Assembly: GCA_964517495.1 (NCBI GenBank) | Contig: CAZFER010000140.1 | Location: forward strand, 1 to 6,612 | DNA: 6,612 nucleotides | Direction of reading: 5' to 3' | Source: CAZFER01 sp964517495 | GTDB lineage: Bacteria; Hinthialibacterota; Hinthialibacteria; Hinthialibacterales; Hinthialibacteraceae | In this document: in pieces, positions 1 through 6,327 of the stretch | Layout of the letters: each line of letters starts with the position of its first letter | How positions within the stretch are numbered: the first letter of the stretch is position 1 | Notes under the pieces: generated by a model | What the model was told of the DNA's origin: nothing | Databases searched by the model: none | Seen by the model: only the letters and a program-made list of their open reading frames with translations | Translations under genes and position numbers: made by a program

Positions 1-1
1 G

Positions 2-133
2 CTCAGCATGGACCCTATCCAACCTCAGACACGGTTGAATTTTTGGAAGAATAGCGAAATTAAAAAAAATACCACATATGAACATATCCAAGTTTGCCTT
101 GAAAAGCATACCCCGAGGATTATTTTCTTATAA
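2..133 (+). CDS. Possible 3' end of an unidentified plus-strand gene (partial)
   Basis: A plus-strand frame is open from the window edge to a TAA at 131-133, giving 43 codons. Its last residues read ...YEHIQVCLEKHTPRIIFL, which looks like protein sequence with a mixed, natural amino-acid composition. The product cannot be identified. The ending loosely resembles the C-terminus of some membrane glycosyltransferases, but that is only an impression. A competing frame (1-54, ending EFLEE then TAG) is also open, so the choice rests mainly on length. A 43-codon open stretch is not rare by chance. If real, the gene is convergent with the nucleoside hydrolase, with zero bases between the two stop codons. 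Confidence 0.35.
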   Translation, partial: LSMDPIQPQTRLNFWKNSEIKKNTTYEHIQVCLEKHTPRIIFL

Positions 134-148
134 TCAATGATCCTCGGG
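112..148. terminator. Hairpin across convergent gene ends, possible bidirectional terminator
   Basis: CCCGAGGAT at 112-120 is perfectly complementary to ATCCTCGGG at 140-148, with a 19-base loop. A mismatch followed by three more A/T pairs can extend the stem inward. The hairpin contains the hydrolase stop codon (134-136, minus) and the stop of the possible plus-strand gene (131-133). The U-tract is poor: only TTTT about ten bases beyond the stem on the minus strand, and none on the plus strand. It is therefore either a weak intrinsic terminator or a transcript-end stabilising structure. Confidence 0.4.
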
Positions 149-1123
149 TGGCAGAACCATCAACTCATTCATCAAATTCTTGACATGCTCCTTCTTGTCC
201 GATTTTATCTTCAACAACCAGTGGTTGGGGGTTTTTTCCTTGCGCCATTCGTTGGTTCCGTTTTCAAAAATGTGGTTATATCCCTCTTTTTGTATAATCC
301 AATAGGGTTCATCAGGCCAAACGGCATAGAGCACGGCGAATAAATCCCAGCTGTTGCGGGCTGGTCTTTCCCCCAGATAAAGCTTATAAGCCATTTTGAC
401 TGGATTCTCATCAGGGGTTTCTTTAAGCCTTTGGCCGGTTAATACATCATCGCCCAAGCCAGTAAAAACAATCGTGCCCGGCCATTCGTTCGCGACTTTA
501 ACCGCGGCGGCGGGATCAGGTTTAAAATTACCAAAGACGCCCGGATTTAAATGTTGGGGATAACGCCCTCCCATACAAACGTAATATTTCACTTTCTCTT
601 TGATCAGTTCCCTGCCCGTCAATGGACTATATTTATCCGGTTTGCTTTCGAGCAAATAGGCTAAATTCGTCATATAACCCACGGTTACAATAACTACAGA
701 ATTATTCTTTTGTCCAGCTAATACTTCTCGGTAAACATCAACCGCATCAGGGGCATCATCATTGGTTTTGAGTTTGGTGGGAAACCGTTCAGCGATTTGT
801 TTTGCATACCGTGAACCACGATTGGTTGGAGCCCCTGGTTTTTTGGGAACACCGATGGGCAAATCAAGACGGTTATAGTATGAATTGATCGCCTCCAGGC
901 ACGGAGCTGACCACCGGTAATGGGAACTGACAACCGTCGCCAGAATCTTTGCTTCACCCTTGTTGGCCAAACCATGCAACATGGCCAGGGCGCCCGTATC
1001 ATCGCAATCGGTATCCATATCGGTGTCAAAGATGATGGGGACCGGTTCGGCTGAAATAAGTTGTGCGGTAAAAGCAACAATAAGTACAACGAATAAATGA
1101 CACAAAAACTTGCCTGATTTCAT
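134..1123 (-). CDS. Secreted nucleoside hydrolase (IunH-like)
   Basis: Predicted inosine/uridine-preferring nucleoside hydrolase of 329 residues. The family cleaves the N-glycosidic bond of ribonucleosides to give a base and ribose, using a bound Ca2+. An N-terminal signal peptide is visible: basic start MKSGK, a hydrophobic stretch at about 7-22, and likely cleavage after ISA-25, so it should act in the periplasm or outside. The Ca2+/ribose motif is at 33-42 (DTDMDTDCDD). Other family landmarks are the V-G-Y-M-T-N-L-A segment (148-155), M-G-G (184-186) and the N-F-x-x-D-P segment (199-204). Where classical family members have the catalytic His, this protein has S-W-D (258-260), so base specificity is unclear. 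The ATG at 1123 is preceded by AAGGA (1131-1135) with 7 bases of spacing. It is transcribed alone and ends in the hairpin at 112-148. Assignment to the fold is firm; the substrate is not known. Confidence 0.9.
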   Translation of the reverse strand: MKSGKFLCHLFVVLIVAFTAQLISAEPVPIIFDTDMDTDCDDTGALAMLHGLANKGEAKILATVVSSHYRWSAPCLEAINSYYNRLDLPIGVPKKPGAPTNRGSRYAKQIAERFPTKLKTNDDAPDAVDVYREVLAGQKNNSVVIVTVGYMTNLAYLLESKPDKYSPLTGRELIKEKVKYYVCMGGRYPQHLNPGVFGNFKPDPAAAVKVANEWPGTIVFTGLGDDVLTGQRLKETPDENPVKMAYKLYLGERPARNSWDLFAVLYAVWPDEPYWIIQKEGYNHIFENGTNEWRKEKTPNHWLLKIKSDKKEHVKNLMNELMVLPPEDH

Positions 1124-1178
1124 AAGATGATCCTTTAATCCGTTTCTGTCTTCTTCTCCATCGGTTGTGGTTTAATCC

Positions 1179-1206
1179 ATTTTAATCTACTCCACTTCCT
1201 TAACAA
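1179..1206 (-). promoter_or_regulatory. Candidate sigma70 promoter of the nucleoside hydrolase
   Basis: On the minus strand, TTGTTA (-35; 1201-1206, 4 of 6 consensus) is followed after 16 bases by TAAAAT (-10; 1179-1184, 5 of 6). Predicted transcription would start near 1172 and give a leader of about 50 bases carrying the AAGGA ribosome site at 1131-1135. The score is modest, and read-through from ssrA upstream cannot be excluded because no clear terminator follows ssrA. Confidence 0.35.
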
Positions 1207-1231
1207 AGAGCCTGCCGTTTTTGACTGCGTG

Positions 1232-1309
1232 ATGAAGAAGCCGCATTCCATAGCGGTGTGGCACCAGCTGAAACCAAGGACGAGATTTTTGCCAGGGTGC
1301 GAGCTGTAA
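1232..1309 (+). repeat. Possible dispersed repeat or degenerate short ORF between ssrA and the hydrolase
   Basis: Most of the 236-base gap 1124-1359 holds no gene. Inside it this segment is more GC-rich than its surroundings and contains two nested palindromes on the plus strand: CCGC/GCGG around an 8-base loop (1241-1256) and GGTG/CACC around TGG (1255-1265). It is also open on the plus strand for 25 codons from an ATG (MKKPHSIAVWHQLKPRTRFL...), with no convincing ribosome binding site. The pattern resembles a fragment of an intergenic repeat more than a real peptide gene. No second copy exists in this window, so the call is an inference. Confidence 0.25.
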
Positions 1310-1359
1310 AGTTGTTTTGGAATGATTATTGACTATTAAGTGTATAAGGAAATCAATTT

Positions 1360-1711
1360 TGGTGGAGGCGGCGGGAGTCGAACCCGCGTCCGAAAACGTC
1401 CTTCTGGAGAGTCCTACATGCTTAGTCTCTGCTTGAGTCTCGCCGTTCAGAGCGCAAAGACGACTCTTTGAACGGCCAGCCTTCCAAGTGATTCGCGGTC
1501 AGGCCGAAGGCGAGCCTTTCCGCTATCCCCTCCTCTATGACGCCGGTTATCCTGTCGAAGGGGACCAACCGGATATGGCGTCGCTGCATTTATGCAGCGA
1601 GAGGTAGACTATTGTCTGCAGTTATTAATTGTCCGCCTGTTTTACGAGGCCGACGGAACCTCGGCATGCACTCACCAGTCAAACCGCTCTCGTCGAAGCC
1701 GGAACGCCCCC
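1360..1711 (-). ncRNA. ssrA: tmRNA (one-piece), ribosome rescue RNA
   Basis: Transfer-messenger RNA of about 352 bases. It rescues ribosomes stalled on broken messages by adding a degradation tag, working with SmpB and alanyl-tRNA synthetase. The 5' end GGGGGCG (1711-1705) pairs with CGCCTCC near the 3' end to form the 7-bp acceptor stem, including one G-U pair. It is followed by A and an encoded CCA (1362-1360). The T-arm GCGGG-TTCGACT-CCCGC lies just inside, and the 5' half carries the tmRNA-typical GGCTTCGACGAG. Between them are a first pseudoknot (CGAGG with CCTCG, then TTCCG with CGGA), the tag frame, and further stem-loops, including an 8-bp GCCGTTCA/TGAACGGC pair (1442-1449 with 1469-1476). 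All expected parts are present in order and there is no sign of the two-piece permuted form. I see no convincing intrinsic terminator downstream; the mature 3' end would come from processing. Confidence 0.96.
1590..1619 (-). other. tmRNA tag-peptide reading frame (ADNSLPLAA)
   Basis: The likely resume codon is GCA (1619-1617), preceded by the ATAACT type of sequence commonly seen just before resume codons. The frame then encodes ADNSLPLAA and stops at TAA (1592-1590). With the alanine carried by tmRNA, the added tag would be (A)ADNSLPLAA. The L-A-A end matches the ClpXP/Tsp-type degron of most bacteria. The stop codon sits in the loop of a near-perfect hairpin (1581-1600), as in helix 5 of other tmRNAs. 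The exact resume position is inferred from comparison with known tmRNAs. Confidence 0.85.
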
Positions 1712-1747
1712 AACTGGTGTGATTGCTTTTTCTTTCTTCTATTCTTA

Positions 1748-1775
1748 AGTATAAATCATACCGGGTAAATGTCAA
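1748..1775 (-). promoter_or_regulatory. Strong sigma70 promoter of ssrA
   Basis: On the minus strand, a perfect TTGACA (-35; 1775-1770) is followed after 16 bases by TATACT (-10; 1753-1748, 5 of 6 consensus). Transcription should start near 1741, leaving a 5' leader of about 30 bases that is normally removed by RNase P. An A/T-only stretch (1778-1792, AATTTTTTAAAAATT on plus) sits directly upstream of the -35 and resembles an UP element, as expected for an abundant stable RNA. Confidence 0.8.
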
Positions 1776-1794
1776 TCAATTTTTTAAAAATTCC

Positions 1795-2247
1795 CTAATC
1801 ATAAGTCCCAATATCTTCTGTTAAGACGCCTTGCAATAAATGGATCTCGTTCCGCTCATGAGCACGCAAGAACTGAAGCATTTCCCGCAATTGCGAACAC
1901 AATACATGGACTTCATTACAGTCTGGTATGGGTTTGTTACAACATTGCCCCATGATTTCATCCATTCGCTGAATCATAACCTGGTGATCTTCTTGCAAAT
2001 TCTCCACCACCGGCGACAATGTGGGCCTTTGTTGCATAACATCGACCATAAATCCACCCTCTTCCTCAAAATCAAAGCGAGCTTTCGCCATGTTAACAAA
2101 TTCCATAAACAACTGTTTCATATCACCAATCCATCCCTCTGTCCGGGTTTCGGAAGGCTCTTTAATTCGATCCAACAATTGTTCGCTGAGTCTGTTCATG
2201 GCATGATAGTCTTCGATGGCATGATTGATTACATTTTCAGGAATCAT
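1795..2247 (-). CDS. Hemerythrin-like (HHE) domain protein
   Basis: A 150-residue, probably cytoplasmic all-helical protein matching the hemerythrin/HHE four-helix bundle, a family that binds a non-haem di-iron (or other metal) centre for O2 or NO sensing, binding or detoxification. Candidate metal ligands in order are H15 on helix 1, E61-E63 on helix 2 (F-D-F-E-E-E-G-G), D87-H88 on helix 3, and H120 with E124 and H126 on helix 4. The His usual in helix 2 just before the acidic pair is missing; phenylalanine stands there. There is no signal peptide or membrane segment and no fused signalling domain. The ATG at 2247 has an AGGAG site (2257-2261) with 9 bases of spacing. The gene ends only 19 bases before the -35 of the ssrA promoter, on the same strand. 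The family call is good; metal content and role are inferred. Confidence 0.82.
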   Translation of the reverse strand: MIPENVINHAIEDYHAMNRLSEQLLDRIKEPSETRTEGWIGDMKQLFMEFVNMAKARFDFEEEGGFMVDVMQQRPTLSPVVENLQEDHQVMIQRMDEIMGQCCNKPIPDCNEVHVLCSQLREMLQFLRAHERNEIHLLQGVLTEDIGTYD

Positions 2248-2370
2248 GATGACTGTCTCCTCACATAATTGTTAACGATTCCAAATTTTAGATGAGAGAA
2301 CCCGAGAGATAGATCGGCTAAACTTCAACGTTAGTTGACGGGCCTTCCCCCAAGAAAACCCAATAAGCTA

Positions 2371-2399
2371 AGTATACTAGTAGATATATTTTTAACCAA
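2371..2399 (-). promoter_or_regulatory. Candidate promoter of the hemerythrin-like gene
   Basis: On the minus strand, TTGGTT (2399-2394, 3 of 6) is followed after 17 bases by TATACT (2376-2371, 5 of 6, the same -10 as the ssrA promoter). The start would fall near 2364, giving an unusually long leader of about 115 bases with a small hairpin at 2325-2338. The poor -35 suggests a weak or activator-dependent promoter. Confidence 0.4.
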
Positions 2400-2512
2400 G
2401 AGGGATTAACGATAAAAGCTGTTTTTAGTGAATATTTTCTGCCAATCCTTGGTATAAAGCATCCTTTTGAGAATCCTTAACAAGCTAAACTTCCCTATAT
2501 CCTTGAAAACAA

Positions 2513-2533
2513 CAATAATGAGATTATTTTTTT
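2513..2533 (-). terminator. Weak A/T hairpin after the lipoprotein gene
   Basis: AATAAT (2514-2519) and ATTATT (2523-2528) form a perfect but purely A/T 6-bp stem around a 3-base loop. On the minus strand it has an A-run before it and GTTGTTTT after it, about 30 bases past the lipoprotein stop. The shape resembles an intrinsic terminator, but the stem has no G-C pair, so efficiency is doubtful. The stronger T-run (2527-2533) is on the plus strand, where no gene precedes it. Confidence 0.25.
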
Positions 2534-2560
2534 AACTATTGGCCTCCTCGTTCCACCTTG

Positions 2561-3445
2561 TCACCAGGTCTTGGGTTCAAAATCCTCTAAAATGGATTCC
2601 GCCCTATACTCCGGTTGTACAATCTCCCCGTCAATCTTAACTGGCTGAAACGCATAAGACTGCTTAACAAACCAACCAATCCGGTCACTCCAATACGAAA
2701 TAACCGTGCCCGAATAACGCTTCTCACTTCCATTCACTTTCGCATGCAACTCTACATCCGAGTGGAACTGGCGGCATAAATACGCACCGGCCTTGGTGAT
2801 AATCCGCACATCATAGTCCCGCCGGGTTTGATCGGTTATCACCGCCTCGCCAATCTTGCTTTGGCTTTCAATATCGACAAAGGTAAGCCGGGTTCGGTCG
2901 GTTTCTGTTTCCTCCTTCTTTAAATCAAGATACCGAAGTTCCAAAGCAGGCTTATAAATAACCTCAACGGTTTGATTAGGCGAACTCAATTGCTGTTTAT
3001 GGATCAAATAGTCTTTATCACAAAAGCTGAGATAGGTCCTGTTCCCCTTCTCATAAGCCTCTTCAACCAGCCATAAGTCTTTCTCATTAACTTTTTCGCG
3101 AATCCGAACCGCCCGATAGCCTGTATAATCCGTCACTCCATCCCCCCACGGACGCGGCCCCGTATGTTGGTAAAGATAGCCCTGTCCTATCGCGGGTGGG
3201 GGAGGATCAATATCCAAATTATAATCTGATCCTTTTTGGCCTGCTGTAGAACACCCCATTATGAGCGAGAACAAACAAATATATCCAATGATAAAGGGGT
3301 AAGCGTTATTTATCTTTATCTTCTTTTCCCCTATCTTCTTTCCCTCTATCTTTACCCAAGCGGCCTTTCGCCCGATCCTTGGCTCGAAAAAGAGCACTGG
3401 TGTATTCATCCGGTTTTTCATCCACAAATTTTGGAACGTCTTCAT
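2561..3445 (-). CDS. Predicted lipoprotein of unknown function (start uncertain)
   Basis: The product is not recognised. The frame holds a lipoprotein signal: basic KKIKIN, a hydrophobic AYPFIIGYICLFSLI, then M-G-C with the candidate lipidated Cys at residue 65 (first codon base 3253). The roughly 230-residue mature part is rich in charged residues and beta-type segments and contains two late Cys. It is probably an envelope-anchored protein. The coordinates use the outermost ATG, which has AGGAAG 9 bases upstream. That start would overlap the VWA gene by 140 bases, and the first ~42 residues look like an out-of-frame reading of its charged tail. No ATG, GTG or TTG lies at a sensible place just before the signal sequence. 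An ATA at 3319 (giving xKINNAYPF...), or an ATT at 3289, are unusual alternatives, and the next ATG (3259) would destroy the signal. It is co-transcribed with and immediately downstream of the VWA gene. The gene is likely real; its N-terminus is not settled. Confidence 0.7.
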   Translation of the reverse strand: MKTFQNLWMKNRMNTPVLFFEPRIGRKAAWVKIEGKKIGEKKIKINNAYPFIIGYICLFSLIMGCSTAGQKGSDYNLDIDPPPPAIGQGYLYQHTGPRPWGDGVTDYTGYRAVRIREKVNEKDLWLVEEAYEKGNRTYLSFCDKDYLIHKQQLSSPNQTVEVIYKPALELRYLDLKKEETETDRTRLTFVDIESQSKIGEAVITDQTRRDYDVRIITKAGAYLCRQFHSDVELHAKVNGSEKRYSGTVISYWSDRIGWFVKQSYAFQPVKIDGEIVQPEYRAESILEDFEPKTW

Positions 3446-6248
3446 CTTTTTTCGCTTCCTGCCAGGGCTTCTCTTCTTGCTTGGCTATCTTTTCATCAAT
3501 TCCTGCAAGATCTTCATCTTTGACCTCTTCCAAGCGCTGCAAAAAGGTCTCCTTCTCTTCCGCTCGAGCCGGTTGGCCTTGAGAGGCTCGCTGCTTGGCT
3601 TCCATCAACTGCCCCATCTCCTGGGTGGCTGGTCCTGAAGGGGCTAGTCGGCGAGTAAATGGATACATTAACCATGCCCAAATCCTGGCAAAAAACGCTT
3701 GGATCTGTGGCAATTCAAAGAAGACCCGGCGCACCGCTACATCACAGAAAAACAAGAAGATCGCCAATCCCATAAAAAAAGGCCATAAGGGTTTGATATC
3801 CCCTGTGGCAAACAAATCATGGGTAAATACCGGGGTTTCAATTGTTAATAAAGAATGCCCCCCAAGTTCAGCCATCCGTTTTAAGATATAATCATTCTGG
3901 CTGGTCGTGCTGTGTTCGGGTGAATATGGCACTGTAATACCAGTAGTCACGCTCCCTTCCACACCATCATCACCTTCATAGTTCATATTCACCAAATAAC
4001 TTCCGGCTTCATCAGCTGGGAAGGTGCCCTCATAGCGCCCTGGTTGGGTTTGGCGCATATGAAACTCACTCGCCTCCATCTCTGGACCAATATTGGACGC
4101 CGAAAAGTTCAAGTTGTTGATGAATTCCCCTTCCTGTGTCAAAGCATCCACCACCACCCTGACCTGATCACCTTCATAGGTCGCCTGAACCTGAAAATTA
4201 TCCTGTTCAGTGCTTCGTAAAGCCCAACGCACCAGCTGTGACCAAAACTTTGAATACCCATCCCAATTCAACCATTGCTGGGCCCAACGAGCCTTTGCAT
4301 CCGAGGTAAATGCCACTGATTTCCCCAACCCATATCGCCAATGCGCCAGCAAGGGATCATTTTTGTGGGTCACCAAAACCGTTTCTGCCTCTGGACGCGG
4401 GCCAGAAACCACATAGCCTTCCAATTGGGGATACCCACTTTCTAAACCACTTGTAATTTCACTCGATTGAACAATCGTTGGAGTAAAGGTTTCTTCAACA
4501 ATTGATGTCCGCCTTACAACAGTGGCTTCTTTAGTGAAAATTCGCGGTAAATTCCGGTTGTTTTTGATTAGATAAAAATTCCCTCCCAAAAAACGCGCCA
4601 AATCACTCATGGTTTCTGAGTTGGAAGGATTATGTGGGGCGATGCATACGGTTGAAACCGTGATTTTTGCCGATTTAATGTCATCTAATAAGGATGGATT
4701 TGGCTTTTGAGGGTCACCATCCGACAGAATCACCATATGCTTGACATTGACATTCAATCCCTTTAGATCATCATACGCCAGCTGCATCGCCGAATCAAAT
4801 GAAGGCATATCCCCAATTTGGTTGTTCCTCATCTGCCGAATAGCATTTAATTGCGCCCTTTTGTTCCCCGCCCTTTCCATTGGGAAAAGCCACTTCACGC
4901 CCCCCATACCGTAGTATAGAAATCCTACATAATCCTGTGGCGCCAGCAGCGAAACCGCCGCTTCCGCGGTTTGCTGCGCCCAAAAATTCCCCTGTGCAAT
5001 CTCACATGAATGCATAATCAACGCCAGCGCCCCGCTGGGGATCACCTGCTTTTGCTTCACATCCATGGTCACCGGCAGCGCTCGCTCGATCGGCGTTCCT
5101 CGGTATCCCCCCGCATCGAAACTCTCCGGACCGCCTATCATAACCAGCCCAATCCCCAAATCACGCACCGCCGTTTCGATCATCTGTTGCTGGCTGCGTG
5201 CCAAATCAGAGGCAGGGACATTCGATAGAATCACGCTGTCATAAGCTTGCAATTCACGCAAGGTGGCTGGCAACCCTTCCGGGGTACGCATCTCCACCTG
5301 GATACCTTCCGACAGCAATGACGCCACCAAAAACTTACCCAGATCCGGCTCGCTTTCCAATAAAAGCACCCGCGGTTGACCTCTGACAATAGCAAAATTT
5401 TGGCCCCTGTTGTTGGAAGGCCGCCGGTCGTTTTCCGCCTCTACACTGGCGGTGTAATTATAAACATCAGCCTGCTCAAGGCTGCGGGTAATTTGATATA
5501 CATTTTTGCCCTCTTTTAAATCAACCTCCTGCTCGGCAATCACTTCTCCATTCTCAGCAATTCGCAGTTGCCCCTTCCCTGCTTCCTGCGCATTGACAAT
5601 CACTTTTAAGGTAAAGGGTTCTTTCTCCCGGATTTGCGAAGGGACAATCACATCCTCAACCAACACTTCCTGCGTGTAGGTATATTCCAATGGGAGAACC
5701 CGCACATCCACCCCGGCCGCCTTGGCTCGCTGAATGGCGGATTCAACATTTCCCTGGGTTTGATTCCCATCAGTCAATAAAACAATCCGCTTTTGCTTGC
5801 CTTCTGGAAAAGCCGCCATCGCCAGGTTGACCGCCGCTTCGATATCAGTCCCCTCTGGATCAATAATGGTCTGATATTCCTGAAGTTTGACATTCTCGCC
5901 TGGATTTTCCTGAATAGCCGCATCCTTACCAAAAAATATTATCCCCGCCTGGTCGTCCTGGGGGATCGACTCTAATTGTTTCTGCACATAGGCAAGTGAA
6001 AATTGCTGCTCATCAGGTGGGATGCTAGACGACCGGTCGATGGCAAAAAAAACCGCCAGGTTTTCACCCTTATCCAACATTTCCACTTCCGCCAGTGCCA
6101 GGATAAAAAACAGCAACACCAGCGAGCGTAAAATCAACGCCAGCGACTTGCGCCCTTTTCCCAGCACCCTCACCCGTTTGGCCAATATCCACACCGCGGG
6201 AATCAGGACCAATAAAATCAAAAACCAGGGATGAAGTATCCGAATCAT
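3306..6248 (-). CDS. Large membrane protein with two VWA domains and a GATase-like domain
   Basis: A 980-residue inner-membrane protein. Two membrane segments come first (about 6-23 and 36-54). A VWA domain follows with an intact metal site: D71-x-S73-x-S75, T134-D135 and L-L-T-D160-G. A beta-rich segment (about 195-290) resembles an Ig-like domain. Residues 291-395 look like a class-I glutamine-amidotransferase-like fold, including G-G-P-E-S-F-D-A-G-G-Y and ending T-P-I-E-R-A-L-P-V; I see no catalytic Cys. A second VWA-like domain (about 405-575) has I-M-H-S-C-E (411-416) in place of D-x-S-x-S but keeps S-D-G-D (509-512). Residues 610-775 include W-R-Y-G-L-G-K-S-V-A-F-T-S-D and another beta domain. 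A third membrane segment (about 820-838) precedes a charged cytoplasmic tail (865-980), partly coiled-coil-like and ending in repeated K/D/R/G/E. Related proteins are common in Planctomycetota and similar bacteria, often near MoxR ATPases and DUF58 proteins (BatA/B-like systems); none is within this window. The ATG at 6248 has only a weak GGAAC upstream, but the residues after it form a proper membrane segment. It leads a two-gene unit with the lipoprotein. The biochemical role is unknown. Confidence 0.9.
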   Translation of the reverse strand: MIRILHPWFLILLVLIPAVWILAKRVRVLGKGRKSLALILRSLVLLFFILALAEVEMLDKGENLAVFFAIDRSSSIPPDEQQFSLAYVQKQLESIPQDDQAGIIFFGKDAAIQENPGENVKLQEYQTIIDPEGTDIEAAVNLAMAAFPEGKQKRIVLLTDGNQTQGNVESAIQRAKAAGVDVRVLPLEYTYTQEVLVEDVIVPSQIREKEPFTLKVIVNAQEAGKGQLRIAENGEVIAEQEVDLKEGKNVYQITRSLEQADVYNYTASVEAENDRRPSNNRGQNFAIVRGQPRVLLLESEPDLGKFLVASLLSEGIQVEMRTPEGLPATLRELQAYDSVILSNVPASDLARSQQQMIETAVRDLGIGLVMIGGPESFDAGGYRGTPIERALPVTMDVKQKQVIPSGALALIMHSCEIAQGNFWAQQTAEAAVSLLAPQDYVGFLYYGMGGVKWLFPMERAGNKRAQLNAIRQMRNNQIGDMPSFDSAMQLAYDDLKGLNVNVKHMVILSDGDPQKPNPSLLDDIKSAKITVSTVCIAPHNPSNSETMSDLARFLGGNFYLIKNNRNLPRIFTKEATVVRRTSIVEETFTPTIVQSSEITSGLESGYPQLEGYVVSGPRPEAETVLVTHKNDPLLAHWRYGLGKSVAFTSDAKARWAQQWLNWDGYSKFWSQLVRWALRSTEQDNFQVQATYEGDQVRVVVDALTQEGEFINNLNFSASNIGPEMEASEFHMRQTQPGRYEGTFPADEAGSYLVNMNYEGDDGVEGSVTTGITVPYSPEHSTTSQNDYILKRMAELGGHSLLTIETPVFTHDLFATGDIKPLWPFFMGLAIFLFFCDVAVRRVFFELPQIQAFFARIWAWLMYPFTRRLAPSGPATQEMGQLMEAKQRASQGQPARAEEKETFLQRLEEVKDEDLAGIDEKIAKQEEKPWQEAKKDEDVPKFVDEKPDEYTSALFRAKDRAKGRLGKDRGKEDRGKEDKDK

Positions 6249-6327
6249 AAGTTCCGTTCCAAAAAACTATATCCAAATCAAATGATAGATTAGCATAGAC
6301 CTAAATATAAAACGAATCTCTCCCCCC

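Larger units (their letters stand above)
2262..2560. other. Intergenic spacer with little recognisable content
   Basis: About 300 A/T-rich bases lie between the lipoprotein end and the hemerythrin-like gene. Apart from the promoter and weak terminator listed separately, I see only a small hairpin in the hemerythrin leader (TCAAC 2325-2329 with GTTGA 2334-2338) and four scattered copies of ATCCTT (2445, 2461, 2473, 2499). No open frame, tRNA or convincing riboswitch is present. Confidence 0.6.

Noticed and set aside
718..1089. Second minus-strand frame inside the hydrolase gene
   Set aside because: It is a shifted reading of the hydrolase, which has all the family motifs in its own frame.
1360..1400. 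tRNA-like 3' end (T-arm, acceptor, CCA)
   Set aside because: It is the 3' half of the tmRNA tRNA-like domain; no anticodon arm is adjacent and the partner strand lies 300 bases away.
1590..1775. Minus-strand 61-codon frame and an opposing plus-strand frame at 1537-1722
   Set aside because: Both lie on the tmRNA gene. The minus frame merely runs through the 5' tRNA-like half into the real tag; the plus frame is antisense.
1840..2268. Plus-strand 142-codon open frame
   Set aside because: It is fully antisense to the hemerythrin-like gene, whose HHE pattern, start and ribosome site are convincing, and the antisense product resembles no known family.
2445..2504. Four copies of ATCCTT within 60 bases
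   Set aside because: Spacing is irregular (16, 12, 26) and the 6-base unit is common in this A/T-rich context; probably chance unless conserved in relatives.
6070..6276. Minus-strand 68-codon frame overlapping the VWA start
   Set aside because: It is a shadow frame of the membrane-segment-coding start of the VWA gene and lacks a ribosome binding site.
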